Positions 1 through 8,730 of a stretch of DNA of 64,000 nt are shown here, piece after piece. Position numbers and translations under genes: made by a program. The notes under the pieces are model-generated. The model was not told the DNA's origin. It was given only the letters and a program-made list of their open reading frames with translations, and made no database searches. The DNA comes from Cyclobacteriaceae bacterium (GTDB lineage: Bacteria; Bacteroidota; Bacteroidia; Cytophagales; Cyclobacteriaceae): positions 540,492 through 604,491 of the forward strand of contig JAHBUE010000001.1 in the NCBI GenBank assembly GCA_019638235.1, given 5' to 3'. Positions within the stretch are counted from its first letter, which is position 1. Every line of letters begins with the position of its first letter.

Positions 1-1
1 G

Positions 2-268
2 TTAGACCCCGAAGCCATTGATGAAAGCAGCATTGCCAGGTATTTGCAAACGGCCGGTATCCCCGACCCTGAGTTGCTCATCCGCACCAGCGGTGAAATG
101 CGCATCAGCAACTTTTTACTTTGGCAAATTGCCTATACAGAATTGTATATAACCCCTACCTTGTGGCCTGATTTCCGAAAGGAGAATTTATATGAGGCCA
201 TCTGGTCTTACCAGCAACGCGAGCGCAGGTTTGGTAAAACAAGTGAACAATTGAATCCGGTTAGTTGA
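2..268 (+). CDS. uppS: Undecaprenyl diphosphate synthase, C-terminal part (5' end outside window)
   Basis: This is the last 88 residues of a cis-prenyltransferase that condenses isopentenyl diphosphates onto farnesyl diphosphate to make the C55 carrier lipid for peptidoglycan and surface polysaccharides. The frame is open from base 2. The family's C-terminal signature is clear: [11 protein letters not shown], then ISNFLLWQ and a TELY...LWPDF block, which bind diphosphate and shape the dimer interface. The stop is followed immediately by the bamA start with no gap, a common Bacteroidota arrangement. The start lies before the window. Confidence 0.95.
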   Translation, partial: LDPEAIDESSIARYLQTAGIPDPELLIRTSGEMRISNFLLWQIAYTELYITPTLWPDFRKENLYEAIWSYQQRERRFGKTSEQLNPVS

Positions 269-2953
269 ATGATGAGAGCAAGTATTCTGATTTTTTTTCT
301 CCTGTTGGTTGGGTTTGATACGATGGCGCAATTTCGGAGAAGCCGTGCCAGCCAGCCGGCAGCAACCGATAACCTTAACTATGCAAACCCTGCCGAGTAT
401 ATCATAGCCGGTATTGAAGTTACCGGACTAAACATATTGGATAAGAATGCCATGGTTTCGCTTACGGGCCTGCACGTTGGCGATAAAATTAAAATACCCG
501 GAGATGCCATTTCAAACGCTATCCGTAAACTGTGGAATCACGGACTCGTTGGCGATGTTACCATTGGGGTGCAAAAAATTGAAGGCGAAAATGTGTGGCT
601 TGAAATAAAAATGGCCGAGCGCCCACGACTTACAAACTTCTATTTCAACGGCATATCGAAAGGGCAGGAGTCATCGCTGAAAGAAGAGCTCACCCTCATA
701 CGCGGAAAAATTGTAAACGATGCCATGCTTCGCAACACGGAGATTGCGGTGAAGAAATTTTTTGTCAAGAAAGGCTTTCTGAATACAGAAGTAAAGATTA
801 TACAGGAACGCGACACCATTGCCACAGATGGTATCCGGTTGAAAATAGCCGTTAACACCAATTCCAAAGTAAAGATTAACAAGATTTCGTTTGAAGGAAA
901 CGAAAACATTGCAGATGGCAAGCTGAAAGGCCAGATGAAAAAAACAGCCGAGCACCCGCGCTTTGCCCTGCACAGAACCATTATTAAAAAAGTGCTGGGC
1001 TTTAAACCCCGCGATGTTAAAACGTATTTCACCGAATCGTATGAAATGAGTTGGCGTGATGTGCAGGAATTTTTTGGCGACAACGTTAAGGTGAACGTTT
1101 TTAAGGGGTCAAAATTTATTCTGGCAGAATTTGAAGAAGATAAGAAGAAAATTATTGAGCACTATAACTCAAAAGGCTACCGCGATGCAGAAATTGTAAT
1201 GGATACCCTTTACAACTTTAACAAGCGCACTATCAACATTGATTTTGTAATTGACGAAGGGCCGAAATATTATTTTCGCAACATCATCTGGACAGGCAAC
1301 TACATTCACAACGACAAAACGCTGAATGCCATTCTGGGTATTAAAAAAGGCGATGTATATAACCGTGAAATGATTCAAAGGAAACTAACCTTCAACCCGA
1401 AAGGCCCGGATATAAGCGGCCTGTATATGGATGACGGCTATCTGTTTTTCAGCATCAACGATGTAGAGGTTGCCGTAGTGGGCGATTCGATTGATGTTGA
1501 AATGCGTATTCGCGAAGGCGACCAGGCTACCATCAATGAAGTTACTATTTCAGGAAACGACCGCACCAGCGACCACGTAATACGCAGGGAACTCAGCACT
1601 ATTCCAGGTTGGAAATTCAGCAGGTCAGACATTATCCGTACACAACAAAAGCTCGGTCAGCTTGGGTATTTCAATCCGCAAACTATCGGGCAAAACATGC
1701 AGCCCAACATGGCCGATGCTACCGTTGATGTGGAGTGGATGGTGGAGGAACAATCCAACGACCAGATTGAACTTTCCGGTGGATGGGGCGGTGCGTTTGG
1801 TTTTGTGGGTACGCTTGGCTTAACGTTTAATAACTTTTCGCTGCGCAACATTCCGCATGTTAAAAAATGGAGGCCACTGCCGGTAGGTGATGGTCAGCGG
1901 TTATCATTGCGTGTACAAGCCAACGGAAGAAACTTCCAGAATTACAGTATTTCATTTTCTGAGCCCTGGCTTGGCGGGCGCAAGCCGCAATCACTTTCCG
2001 TAAGTGCAAACAAATCCATTTCGCGTTTTGCAGGGCAGGGCGCCACAAACTGGTTCGACCTGAACTCTGTGTTGAAAGTTGATAACATTACGTTGGGGTT
2101 GGGTAAGGTGCTGGAGTGGCCCGACAATTATTTCACGCTTATCAATTCATTATCGTATTCTGTTTATACGTTGAAGAACGCCCCCAACTACATACCCGGT
2201 TGCCCCGATTGCGTTGCGAACAGCGTAACGTTTAACTCAACTATTGCGCGGAGAAGTGTTGATAACCCTATGTATCCGGCACAAGGTTCTGAAATTTCTT
2301 TAAGCGCAACCTTTACGCCTCCTTACTCCTCATGGCGAAACATTAATTATTCCGAAGCCACACCCCAGGATCTTAACAGATGGGTGGAATATCACAAGTG
2401 GATGTTTGATGCCAAGTATTATATAGCGCTTGACCAGAACAACAAACTTGTATTGGAAGCAAAAGCACACTTTGGTTTTATTGGCCGTTACAGCCGGCAA
2501 ACAGCCTATACTCCTTTTGAACGATTTTATCTTGGTGGAGCCGGTTTGGCCGGTGGTTTCGGGGCGTTTGTACTCGGGCAGGACATTATTGCGTTGCGCG
2601 GATATGACGACAACCAGATTACCCCGCCATTCAATAACCTTGGCTCGCAGGTAAGGGGTGGTATAGTGTACGATAAGTTCGGACTTGAACTCCGTTACCC
2701 GGTAACTACCGGCAACGCGGCCACTATTTATGGTTTTGTTTTTGCTGAGGCCGGTAATAACTGGGATAATTACGAGGACTTTAATCCGTTTAGTATGTAT
2801 AAAACGGCTGGTTTTGGCGCACGAATATTTATGCCTGCATTTGGTTTAATTGGCCTTAACTGGGGATACGGGTTTGACCCGTTCCCGTTGGGCAGCACCA
2901 ATCAGCGAAGCGGGGCTAAATTCCAGTTTACTATTGGACAACAAATCCGTTAA
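269..2953 (+). CDS. bamA: Outer membrane protein assembly factor BamA
   Basis: BamA (894 aa) is the essential outer-membrane barrel that folds and inserts other beta-barrel proteins. A signal peptide (hydrophobic residues about 4-20, ending TMAQ) precedes about 400 residues of POTRA repeats, recognisable by blocks such as GLNILDKNAM and INKISFEGNENI, and then a 16-strand surface-antigen barrel rich in alternating aromatic residues that ends in the strand KFQFTIGQQIR. Length is usual for Bacteroidota BamA, which have longer POTRA regions than enterobacterial ones. The ATG directly follows the uppS stop, and two Skp-type chaperones come next, so one transcription unit covers lipid carrier, barrel assembly and periplasmic chaperones. 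Confidence 0.96.
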   Translation: MMRASILIFFLLLVGFDTMAQFRRSRASQPAATDNLNYANPAEYIIAGIEVTGLNILDKNAMVSLTGLHVGDKIKIPGDAISNAIRKLWNHGLVGDVTIGVQKIEGENVWLEIKMAERPRLTNFYFNGISKGQESSLKEELTLIRGKIVNDAMLRNTEIAVKKFFVKKGFLNTEVKIIQERDTIATDGIRLKIAVNTNSKVKINKISFEGNENIADGKLKGQMKKTAEHPRFALHRTIIKKVLGFKPRDVKTYFTESYEMSWRDVQEFFGDNVKVNVFKGSKFILAEFEEDKKKIIEHYNSKGYRDAEIVMDTLYNFNKRTINIDFVIDEGPKYYFRNIIWTGNYIHNDKTLNAILGIKKGDVYNREMIQRKLTFNPKGPDISGLYMDDGYLFFSINDVEVAVVGDSIDVEMRIREGDQATINEVTISGNDRTSDHVIRRELSTIPGWKFSRSDIIRTQQKLGQLGYFNPQTIGQNMQPNMADATVDVEWMVEEQSNDQIELSGGWGGAFGFVGTLGLTFNNFSLRNIPHVKKWRPLPVGDGQRLSLRVQANGRNFQNYSISFSEPWLGGRKPQSLSVSANKSISRFAGQGATNWFDLNSVLKVDNITLGLGKVLEWPDNYFTLINSLSYSVYTLKNAPNYIPGCPDCVANSVTFNSTIARRSVDNPMYPAQGSEISLSATFTPPYSSWRNINYSEATPQDLNRWVEYHKWMFDAKYYIALDQNNKLVLEAKAHFGFIGRYSRQTAYTPFERFYLGGAGLAGGFGAFVLGQDIIALRGYDDNQITPPFNNLGSQVRGGIVYDKFGLELRYPVTTGNAATIYGFVFAEAGNNWDNYEDFNPFSMYKTAGFGARIFMPAFGLIGLNWGYGFDPFPLGSTNQRSGAKFQFTIGQQIR

Positions 2954-2957
2954 AAAA

Positions 2958-3494
2958 ATGCGGTTTTATCTTATTACGATATTTTTTCTCATTTTCGGCC
3001 TGAATTTTGTCAACGCTCAGAGGTTCGGGTACATTGACACGGATTTCATCCTGAATAAAATGCCGGAGTATAAGAAGGCGCAGGATGAAATAAACCAGTT
3101 ATCCGACTTGTGGACAAAGGAAATTCAGGGCATGGCCAAAGAAGTGGAGGCTATGTACAGCGCCCTTCAGGCGGAGCAAGTGTTGCTTACTGAAGAGATG
3201 CGGAAAGAACGAGTTGAGTCTATAAAAAAGAAGGAAGAAGATGTTAAAGTTTACCAAAACAAGGTATTCGGGTTTGATGGGCTGTTCTTTCTTAAAAAAG
3301 CTGAGTTGATAAAACCATTGCAGGATAAGGTGTGGGATGCAGTAGATAAAGTGGCCAAGCAAAATAACTTAGCCATAGTGTTTGATAAAGCGGGGGAGTT
3401 GGTAATGATATATACCGACCCGCGATATGACTATACTGATTTTGTATTAGATGAATTAGGGTTAGGCGACCCGAATGATAAGATTAAGAATTAA
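2958..3494 (+). CDS. skp: OmpH/Skp-family periplasmic chaperone, first copy
   Basis: This 178-aa protein belongs to the Skp/OmpH family, which holds unfolded outer membrane proteins in the periplasm. The ATG at 2958 lies 4 nt after the bamA stop and begins a good signal peptide (MRFYLITIFF... ending VNAQ); an in-frame extension upstream would overlap bamA and is not needed. The mature part starts with the family motif RFGYIDTDFIL and continues as a charged alpha-helical arm typical of Skp tentacles. It has a similar neighbour immediately downstream. The two differ enough (178 versus 178 aa, different arm sequences) to be old paralogues rather than a recent duplication. Confidence 0.9.
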   Translation: MRFYLITIFFLIFGLNFVNAQRFGYIDTDFILNKMPEYKKAQDEINQLSDLWTKEIQGMAKEVEAMYSALQAEQVLLTEEMRKERVESIKKKEEDVKVYQNKVFGFDGLFFLKKAELIKPLQDKVWDAVDKVAKQNNLAIVFDKAGELVMIYTDPRYDYTDFVLDELGLGDPNDKIKN

Positions 3495-3519
3495 CTAAAA
3501 CTGAATAAATTTTACCGTG

Positions 3520-4056
3520 ATGAAAAAAATAATCTTCCTGTTAACCTTCGGATTTGGAGCAGCCTTTGCCTTTGCACAAGCCCCAACAAAAATTGGCTAT
3601 GCCGATGTTGAGTACATCTTCAGCCAGATGCCCGAATCCAAACAAGTTGAAACCGAACTGCAAACCTTGCAGGCTCAACTTAAAAAACAGTATGACGCCA
3701 AGGTTGCCGAATTCCAAAAGAAACTTCAGGAGTATCAATCTTTTGGCAATACTGTTCCTGATGCAGTGCGTCAAAACTCCGAAAGAGAACTTCAGCAGCT
3801 TCAACAAAACATTCAGAAACTTGAGCAGGAGTCGCAAGAGAACATCCAACGTAAGCATACGCAATTAATGGAGCCGGTGTTTACTAAAGTGGGTAAAGCC
3901 ATTGAAGACGTGGCCAAAGAAAACGGCTTCAACTTAATTCTTACCAACCAGGTAAGCGGCCTTGACGTGGTACTGTACGCTGATGACAGCTCTGACATTT
4001 CAGACCTTGTGCTGAAAAAGATGGGCATTACCCCGCAGCCCGCACCTAAAAATTAA
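3520..4056 (+). CDS. skp: OmpH/Skp-family periplasmic chaperone, second copy
   Basis: The product is a 178-aa Skp/OmpH-family chaperone with a signal peptide (MKKIIFLLTFGFGAAFAFAQ) and the family start IGYADVEYIFSQMP. Residues about 45-125 form a long coiled coil rich in Q, L, E and K, as expected for the Skp arms. A GTG codon sits directly before the ATG (3517), but the ATG gives the standard signal peptide. It is the last gene of the uppS-bamA-skp-skp unit and is followed by a rho-independent terminator, so the operon ends here. Confidence 0.92.
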   Translation: MKKIIFLLTFGFGAAFAFAQAPTKIGYADVEYIFSQMPESKQVETELQTLQAQLKKQYDAKVAEFQKKLQEYQSFGNTVPDAVRQNSERELQQLQQNIQKLEQESQENIQRKHTQLMEPVFTKVGKAIEDVAKENGFNLILTNQVSGLDVVLYADDSSDISDLVLKKMGITPQPAPKN

Positions 4057-4079
4057 TTGAACTATATTTCAATAAAAAA

Positions 4080-4105
4080 CCCCGGCTATACAGCCGGGGT
4101 TTTTT
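4080..4105 (+). terminator. Rho-independent terminator of the bamA-skp operon
   Basis: An 8-bp perfect GC-rich stem (4080-4087 with 4092-4099, ccccggct/agccgggg) and a 4-nt loop are followed by six T residues. The A-tract before the stem makes it usable from the other strand as well, where recX ends 60 bp away. Confidence 0.93.
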
Positions 4106-4128
4106 ATTATTCTGCAAGTAGCGCAAGG

Positions 4129-4157
4129 CGTCAAGACACCTTCAAGGTGTCAGATGC
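4129..4157. repeat. Short palindromic intergenic element (REP-like)
   Basis: An 8-bp perfect inverted repeat with a one-base centre (gacacctt c aaggtgtc, 4135-4151) is extended by imperfectly paired flanks (ggcgtc and gatgcc). It lies in the gap between the bamA operon terminator and the recX 3' end. It resembles REP-type palindromes dispersed in Bacteroidota genomes, but no second copy occurs in this window. Confidence 0.5.
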
Positions 4158-4166
4158 CTATGAGGG

Positions 4167-4637
4167 TCAGCCCGGCAGCAGTTCTTTTATTTCCTGCCAC
4201 ACCAACTCCGGCTCATACCCTTTCTGAATGCCGTATCGGGCAACCTTGTTTCGTTTTTCAAAAAGATTTTCGGCTGTTGTTTCCGCAGCTTTTTTGATGA
4301 TAAGTTGCTTTAAGGTGTTGGCATAATCCGCAGTGTCAATTTCGCGTAGTCCTATTTTTATACAGGTTGTCGTTAGCCCTTTTGCTTCCAACTCACGAAT
4401 GATTTTTAACCGCCCCCATTTTTTCATCCGAAACTTTCCGCCAGCGTAAGCTTTGGCATAGCGTTCCTCATTAAGAAAGCCCTCGGTAATCAGGTCGGAA
4501 AGGAGTTGGTTAACCTCTGATGAATAAAGCCCGAACGTATAAAGTTTGTTCTTTACTTCCTGGTGCGAACGCTCCTGGTATGCACAATACCGGAGTATTT
4601 TGTTCCGCGCCTCTTCCGGTGAAAATCTCTTCGACAT
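4167..4637 (-). CDS. recX: Regulatory protein RecX
   Basis: RecX (156 aa) binds RecA and modulates its filament assembly during recombination and SOS response. The sequence shows the repeated three-helix RecX units: an N-terminal block with RYCAYQERSHQEV, a second with FLNEERYAKAY, and a basic loop KKWGRLKIIRELEAKG that is diagnostic of the family. Length is standard. It is the last gene of a minus-strand group behind nadC and a YcxB-like membrane protein, 15 bp from its upstream neighbour. recA is not in the window. Confidence 0.92.
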   Translation of the reverse strand: MSKRFSPEEARNKILRYCAYQERSHQEVKNKLYTFGLYSSEVNQLLSDLITEGFLNEERYAKAYAGGKFRMKKWGRLKIIRELEAKGLTTTCIKIGLREIDTADYANTLKQLIIKKAAETTAENLFEKRNKVARYGIQKGYEPELVWQEIKELLPG

Positions 4638-4652
4638 AGAGGCGATGACGGA

Positions 4653-5129
4653 TTACTTCACGTAACCTTTTGTTTTTAAAACGCTGGTTAAAAACTTACG
4701 CTCATTTTCAGTGTTGAAAATCCTGAACGGCAGGTATATCATCTGGGCCTTGTTCACGAACAGCACAAAATAGTCTTTACCGATAGTCGCTTTTTTAATC
4801 TGATCCCACTTCATGGGCATACCTTCACGCGGATTTATCTTCATCAGGATTTGCTGACTACTGATTTCGTACGAAAATTTTTCAAACAACATTTTGCCTT
4901 GCTCCAATTGTGTTACACCATAAAACTGTATCCACCAAAAAAGCAGGTACAACCCCAATCCTATCAGCGCACTGATAAACCACCAGATGCTCGGAAACCA
5001 TATATATCCTGAACAAATCAATAATGCACCCAGAAGGGCTATCCAGCCTTGCTGTTTCAAAATGTTTTTCAGGGCCAACCGGATATACGTTTTCTTTTCG
5101 AGTTTGTAATTTTTTGTTTTAACAACCAT
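4653..5129 (-). CDS. YcxB-like membrane protein
   Basis: The 158-aa product has two adjacent transmembrane segments (about residues 28-48 and 52-68, rich in W, I and L) and a soluble C-terminal half of the YcxB-like type, with the KWDQIKKATIGKDYFVLF stretch and a closing FLTSVLK helix. Such proteins are widespread and of unknown function; the soluble part resembles a PH-like fold in related families. It sits 22 bp downstream of nadC and 15 bp upstream of recX, so co-transcription is likely but no functional link is evident. Confidence 0.75.
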   Translation of the reverse strand: MVVKTKNYKLEKKTYIRLALKNILKQQGWIALLGALLICSGYIWFPSIWWFISALIGLGLYLLFWWIQFYGVTQLEQGKMLFEKFSYEISSQQILMKINPREGMPMKWDQIKKATIGKDYFVLFVNKAQMIYLPFRIFNTENERKFLTSVLKTKGYVK

Positions 5130-5151
5130 AATTTCTTTACCAATATTTTTC

Positions 5152-6009
5152 TTAAATCATTTTCAAACTAAGGTCAAGGCTTTTAACGGAATGGGTAAGC
5201 GCACCAACCGAAATATAATCCACCCCACATTCGGCAACATCACGAATGGTTTCTTCTGTAATGCCGCCACTTGCTTCTGTTTTATACCTTCCGTTAATCA
5301 ACTCAACAGCCGCTTTCATATCCGAAAGACTCATGTTGTCGAGCATGATTACATCCGCACCGCCAGCCTGTAAAACTTTCCGCACCTCATCTAAGTTACG
5401 GGTTTCTATCTCAACTTTTAAATCTTTTTTAGAGGTGCGAAGATAATCTTTTGTTCGATTGATTGCCTGTTCGATGCCACCAGCTCCGTCAATATGATTG
5501 TCTTTTAGCATAATCATATCAAAAAGGCCAATCCGATGGTTTTGTCCGCCCCCAAGCAGTACAGCCCATTTTTCCAATAAGCGAAAATTAGGAGTGGTTT
5601 TGCGGGTATCGAGCAACGTTGCCCCGGCTCCGGAAACAAGTTTAACTAATCGGTTTGTAACGGTAGCAATGCCACTCATGCGCTGCATACAGTTCAGCAC
5701 AAGGCGCTCGGCAGTGAGTATGGAGCGAACAGAACCGGAAACGATAAACGCAACATCACCTTTTTTTACTTCAACGCCATCAGTAATGAAAATTTCCAAC
5801 TCCAGGTTGTTATCAACTTGTTTGAAAATTTTCGCAGCCAGTTCAACGCCTGCCAATATACCGTCATCTTTAACCAGAAGCCGGGCTTTGCCTATGGCAG
5901 ATTGCGGAATGGAGGCAAGCGATGAGTGATCGCCATCACCCATATCTTCTGCCAGGGCAGACTGTATAAATTGCTGCAAAAATGAACCTGTAATATAATA
6001 GGGCTTCAC
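5152..6009 (-). CDS. nadC: Nicotinate-nucleotide pyrophosphorylase (carboxylating), quinolinate phosphoribosyltransferase
   Basis: NadC converts quinolinate and PRPP to nicotinate mononucleotide in de novo NAD synthesis. The 285-aa protein shows the hallmarks: EDMGDGDHSS near the N terminus, LDTRKTTPNFR with the substrate-binding Arg/Lys/Thr cluster, NHRIGLFDMIMLKDNH, VEIETRNLDE and the terminal phosphate-binding glycine motif SGGITEE. I place the start at GTG 6009 because it gives the family's normal length; reading on to TTG 6039 adds ten residues with no family resemblance. nadA and nadB are not in the window. It leads a group with the YcxB-like protein and recX. Confidence 0.93.
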   Translation of the reverse strand: MKPYYITGSFLQQFIQSALAEDMGDGDHSSLASIPQSAIGKARLLVKDDGILAGVELAAKIFKQVDNNLELEIFITDGVEVKKGDVAFIVSGSVRSILTAERLVLNCMQRMSGIATVTNRLVKLVSGAGATLLDTRKTTPNFRLLEKWAVLLGGGQNHRIGLFDMIMLKDNHIDGAGGIEQAINRTKDYLRTSKKDLKVEIETRNLDEVRKVLQAGGADVIMLDNMSLSDMKAAVELINGRYKTEASGGITEETIRDVAECGVDYISVGALTHSVKSLDLSLKMI

Positions 6010-6069
6010 GCTGCAAAAATAGACAGCCCCCGCAATCAACGGCTATTATTAGGGAGATTTACGGAACAA

Positions 6070-6459
6070 TTATTCCTTAACGAAAGAGATTTCCTGCACC
6101 AACGACTGGTTCCCCGAAATCCTGATTTTCATCCATACCCGAAAGGTATTGCCACCACTTTTATATTGCCCGATAGCAAAGGGCTGCCCGCCTTTTGACG
6201 AACCCTGGTGAATAATATTAAACTCGGAAGGAGGATTTGCTTTAAAAAAATCGCGCAACACAAATTCGGCTTGCGCCCGGCTGTACGTTTCGGGTTTATT
6301 GTCGATGGTTACATCAACAGAGGTGTTGAGGTATTTGGCCAACTCCTTTGCGCTGCCGGCTTTAATAGATTCTTTTACCAGGTCAACCACATTATTTCCC
6401 TGGGCCACTGCCTGCCAAGACCATAAAACCACCAGCCCAACAATCAAAATCCTGTTCAT
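6070..6459 (-). CDS. DUF4783 family secreted protein
   Basis: This 129-aa protein has a signal peptide (MNRILIVGLVVLWSWQAVAQ) and a small alpha+beta domain of the DUF4783 type, common in Bacteroidota. Recognisable features are AGSAKELAKYLN, the SRAQAEFVLRDFF helix and the HQGSSKGGQPFAIG turn. The fold is expected to be NTF2/SnoaL-like, but no enzymatic residues are known for the family. It lies 60 bp upstream of nadC on the same strand, an association frequent in this phylum and without a known functional reason. Confidence 0.8.
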   Translation of the reverse strand: MNRILIVGLVVLWSWQAVAQGNNVVDLVKESIKAGSAKELAKYLNTSVDVTIDNKPETYSRAQAEFVLRDFFKANPPSEFNIIHQGSSKGGQPFAIGQYKSGGNTFRVWMKIRISGNQSLVQEISFVKE

Positions 6460-6575
6460 AACCCTAAATCTAACCCAAAATTATGCCATAATGCCTATTC
6501 TCAAACGAAATCAGAGAGGGTTTTCATGTATGCCATAAGCAGGGCAAAGTAACCCTAAAATGGGCGAATAGATGG

Positions 6576-6583
6576 TATATTTG
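6576..6583 (+). promoter_or_regulatory. Bacteroidota -7 box upstream of gpmI
   Basis: TATATTTG matches the Bacteroidota sigma-A -7 consensus TAnnTTTG exactly, 20 bp before the gpmI ATG. No clean TTTG -33 element is seen at the usual spacing, so the promoter is supported by the -7 box and its position only. Confidence 0.6.
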
Positions 6584-6603
6584 CACCTTCATTTTTTACT
6601 ACC

Positions 6604-8130
6604 ATGAATCGTAACGTGTTATTGATGATATTAGATGGCTGGGGGATAGCCGCCAATAAGAACGTATCGGCTGTGGATAAGGCCAATACCCCGTTTATGG
6701 ACTCACTCTATCCACGCTACCCGCATAGCAAACTCCAGGCTTCAGGGTTGGCCGTTGGTCTTCCCGAAGGGCAGATGGGCAACTCGGAAGTTGGCCACAT
6801 GAACATTGGCGCAGGGCGGGTAGTTTACCAGGACTTAGTGCGCGTGAACAAAACCATTGAAGAAGCGGAACTTGACAAAAACCCGGTGTTGCTCAACATC
6901 TTCAACTATGTAAAGGAAAACAAGAAAGCCCTTCATCTAATCGGATTGGTTTCGGATGGCGGAGTGCACTCGCACATTGAACACCTGAAAGGGATTATTT
7001 CAATTGCACATCGTAACAACATTGAGCAGGTATTTATTCATGCGTTTATGGATGGTCGCGATACCGACCCGAAAGGAGGCGCTGGTTATTTGAATGACCT
7101 GCAAAAACATCTTAGCCAAACAACCGGAAAAATCGCCAGCGTTATCGGGCGTTACTACGCCATGGACCGCGACAAGCGATGGGAACGTGTAAAACTTGCG
7201 TATGACCTCCTGGTGCATGGAGTTGGTAAACCCACCACAAACGCTGTTGATGCAGTGGAGCAATCATACAAGGAAGGTGTTACGGATGAATTTATAAAAC
7301 CGGTTGTTGTAACCGAAAATAAAAAACCTGTTGCTACCATTCAGGATGGCGATGCCGTGTTGTGTTTTAATTTCCGAACAGACCGTGGGCGGCAAATTAC
7401 GCAGGCGTTAACGCAGCAGGATTTCCCGGAGGCAGGCATGAAAAAACTTAACCTGCATTACACAACGCTTACCACGTATGATGACACGTTTAAAAATGTT
7501 CACGTCATTTTTGAAAAGGATAACTTAGAAAATACAATAGGGGAAGTATTGGCACGTGCCGGCAAAAAGCAAATCCGCATAGCCGAAACGGAAAAGTATC
7601 CGCACGTTACGTTCTTTTTTTCGGGCGGGCGCGAAGACGCTTTTGAAGGTGAAAGCCGAATACTTTGTCCTTCGCCAAAAGTAGCCACGTATGACCTGAA
7701 GCCGGCGATGAGTGCAAACGACATCAAAGACAGCATCATACCCGAACTCAATAAACAAGAAGCGAATTTTATCTGTTTGAATTTTGCCAACCCCGATATG
7801 GTTGGGCACACGGGTGTGTTTGATGCGGCCGTGAAAGCTTGCGAAACGGTAGATTATTGCGCAGGCAAAGTAACGGAAGCGGCTTTACAAAACGGTTACG
7901 CTGTTATTATCATTGCCGACCATGGCAATGCCGATTGTATGATTAATGATGACGGCTCGCCAAACACTGCGCACACCACCAGCCTGGTTCCGTGTATCTT
8001 GGTGTCCGATTTTTATACAGGAACATTAAAAGATGGAAAGCTGGGCGACCTTGCACCAACTATTCTTAACCTGATTGGTGTGCCTGTTCCGAAAGAGATG
8101 ACCGGTAACGTGCTGATTGATGCAGAGTAA
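6604..8130 (+). CDS. gpmI: 2,3-bisphosphoglycerate-independent phosphoglycerate mutase
   Basis: GpmI (508 aa) interconverts 3- and 2-phosphoglycerate in glycolysis using two Mn ions. The N terminus LLMILDGWG supplies a metal-binding Asp (D11), and MGNSEVGHMNIGAGR carries the catalytic Ser61. Downstream blocks FMDGRDTDP, GRYYAMDRDKRW, FRTDRGRQIT and the metal site ADHGNAD are all intact. Length matches the family. The next gene begins inside its 3' end (ATG 8120), suggesting translational coupling with the lipoprotein and ABC exporter that follow. Confidence 0.97.
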   Translation: MNRNVLLMILDGWGIAANKNVSAVDKANTPFMDSLYPRYPHSKLQASGLAVGLPEGQMGNSEVGHMNIGAGRVVYQDLVRVNKTIEEAELDKNPVLLNIFNYVKENKKALHLIGLVSDGGVHSHIEHLKGIISIAHRNNIEQVFIHAFMDGRDTDPKGGAGYLNDLQKHLSQTTGKIASVIGRYYAMDRDKRWERVKLAYDLLVHGVGKPTTNAVDAVEQSYKEGVTDEFIKPVVVTENKKPVATIQDGDAVLCFNFRTDRGRQITQALTQQDFPEAGMKKLNLHYTTLTTYDDTFKNVHVIFEKDNLENTIGEVLARAGKKQIRIAETEKYPHVTFFFSGGREDAFEGESRILCPSPKVATYDLKPAMSANDIKDSIIPELNKQEANFICLNFANPDMVGHTGVFDAAVKACETVDYCAGKVTEAALQNGYAVIIIADHGNADCMINDDGSPNTAHTTSLVPCILVSDFYTGTLKDGKLGDLAPTILNLIGVPVPKEMTGNVLIDAE

Positions 8131-8725
8131 TTTTATAAAACACACTTTCCTTTTTATCAGCTTGTCGCTTATCATGTTGACAAACGGCTGCAATCAACCC
8201 GTTAAAACGGAAGCCTCATATTTTAATATCGATAGCCTTATTACAAAGCAAGCGGTCGACCTGTGGGTGTTCAAAGCCTCTCTTGCAAAGGAAGGCGTCA
8301 TTAATGAAGTTGAGCGCGACACTGTATTTATCACACCCGATACTACACACTGGAAAAACGAACTCGATATTTTTTCGGAAATCGGGCTGTTCAATAAGCC
8401 TGCATATCGCACAAGCTATGAAGTAAACGATGGCCTGCGCGATGCCTCAAGTAATCTTACCATTCGTGAATTCCGGGCAACGGAGGAGTTGCCCGTGCGC
8501 TATGTAAAATTCTTTTACCTCGATAACCTGCAAAAGCTCCGTAAAATTGAAGCCCTTTACCAGCAGGAAAACGCCTTGCTTAAAACACAACGAAAACTCG
8601 TTATGGAATTTTCGGACGTGTACAATAAAAACGTGCTCACATCCTACTCTGTTGAAGGAGGACAAAAAATGTTTGCCGGTGATTCCGTTCACTTTGCTAT
8701 CAAAGGCAACATACAGTTTAACTGA
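8120..8725 (+). CDS. Putative lipoprotein of unknown function
   Basis: The 201-aa product begins with a signal peptide and a lipobox (MLTNGC, Cys about residue 24), so it should be a lipid-anchored envelope protein. The rest is a mixed alpha/beta domain without a motif I recognise. The ATG at 8120 overlaps the gpmI stop by 11 nt; a TTG just before it is less likely. The ABC exporter starts 5 bp after its stop, so the three genes probably form one unit, but nothing ties the lipoprotein mechanistically to the exporter. Confidence 0.75.
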   Translation: MQSNFIKHTFLFISLSLIMLTNGCNQPVKTEASYFNIDSLITKQAVDLWVFKASLAKEGVINEVERDTVFITPDTTHWKNELDIFSEIGLFNKPAYRTSYEVNDGLRDASSNLTIREFRATEELPVRYVKFFYLDNLQKLRKIEALYQQENALLKTQRKLVMEFSDVYNKNVLTSYSVEGGQKMFAGDSVHFAIKGNIQFN

Positions 8726-8730
8726 CATTC

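Noticed and set aside
2850..2957. Extended N terminus of the first Skp protein overlapping bamA
   Set aside because: The ATG at 2958 gives a proper signal peptide; the extension is bamA out of frame.
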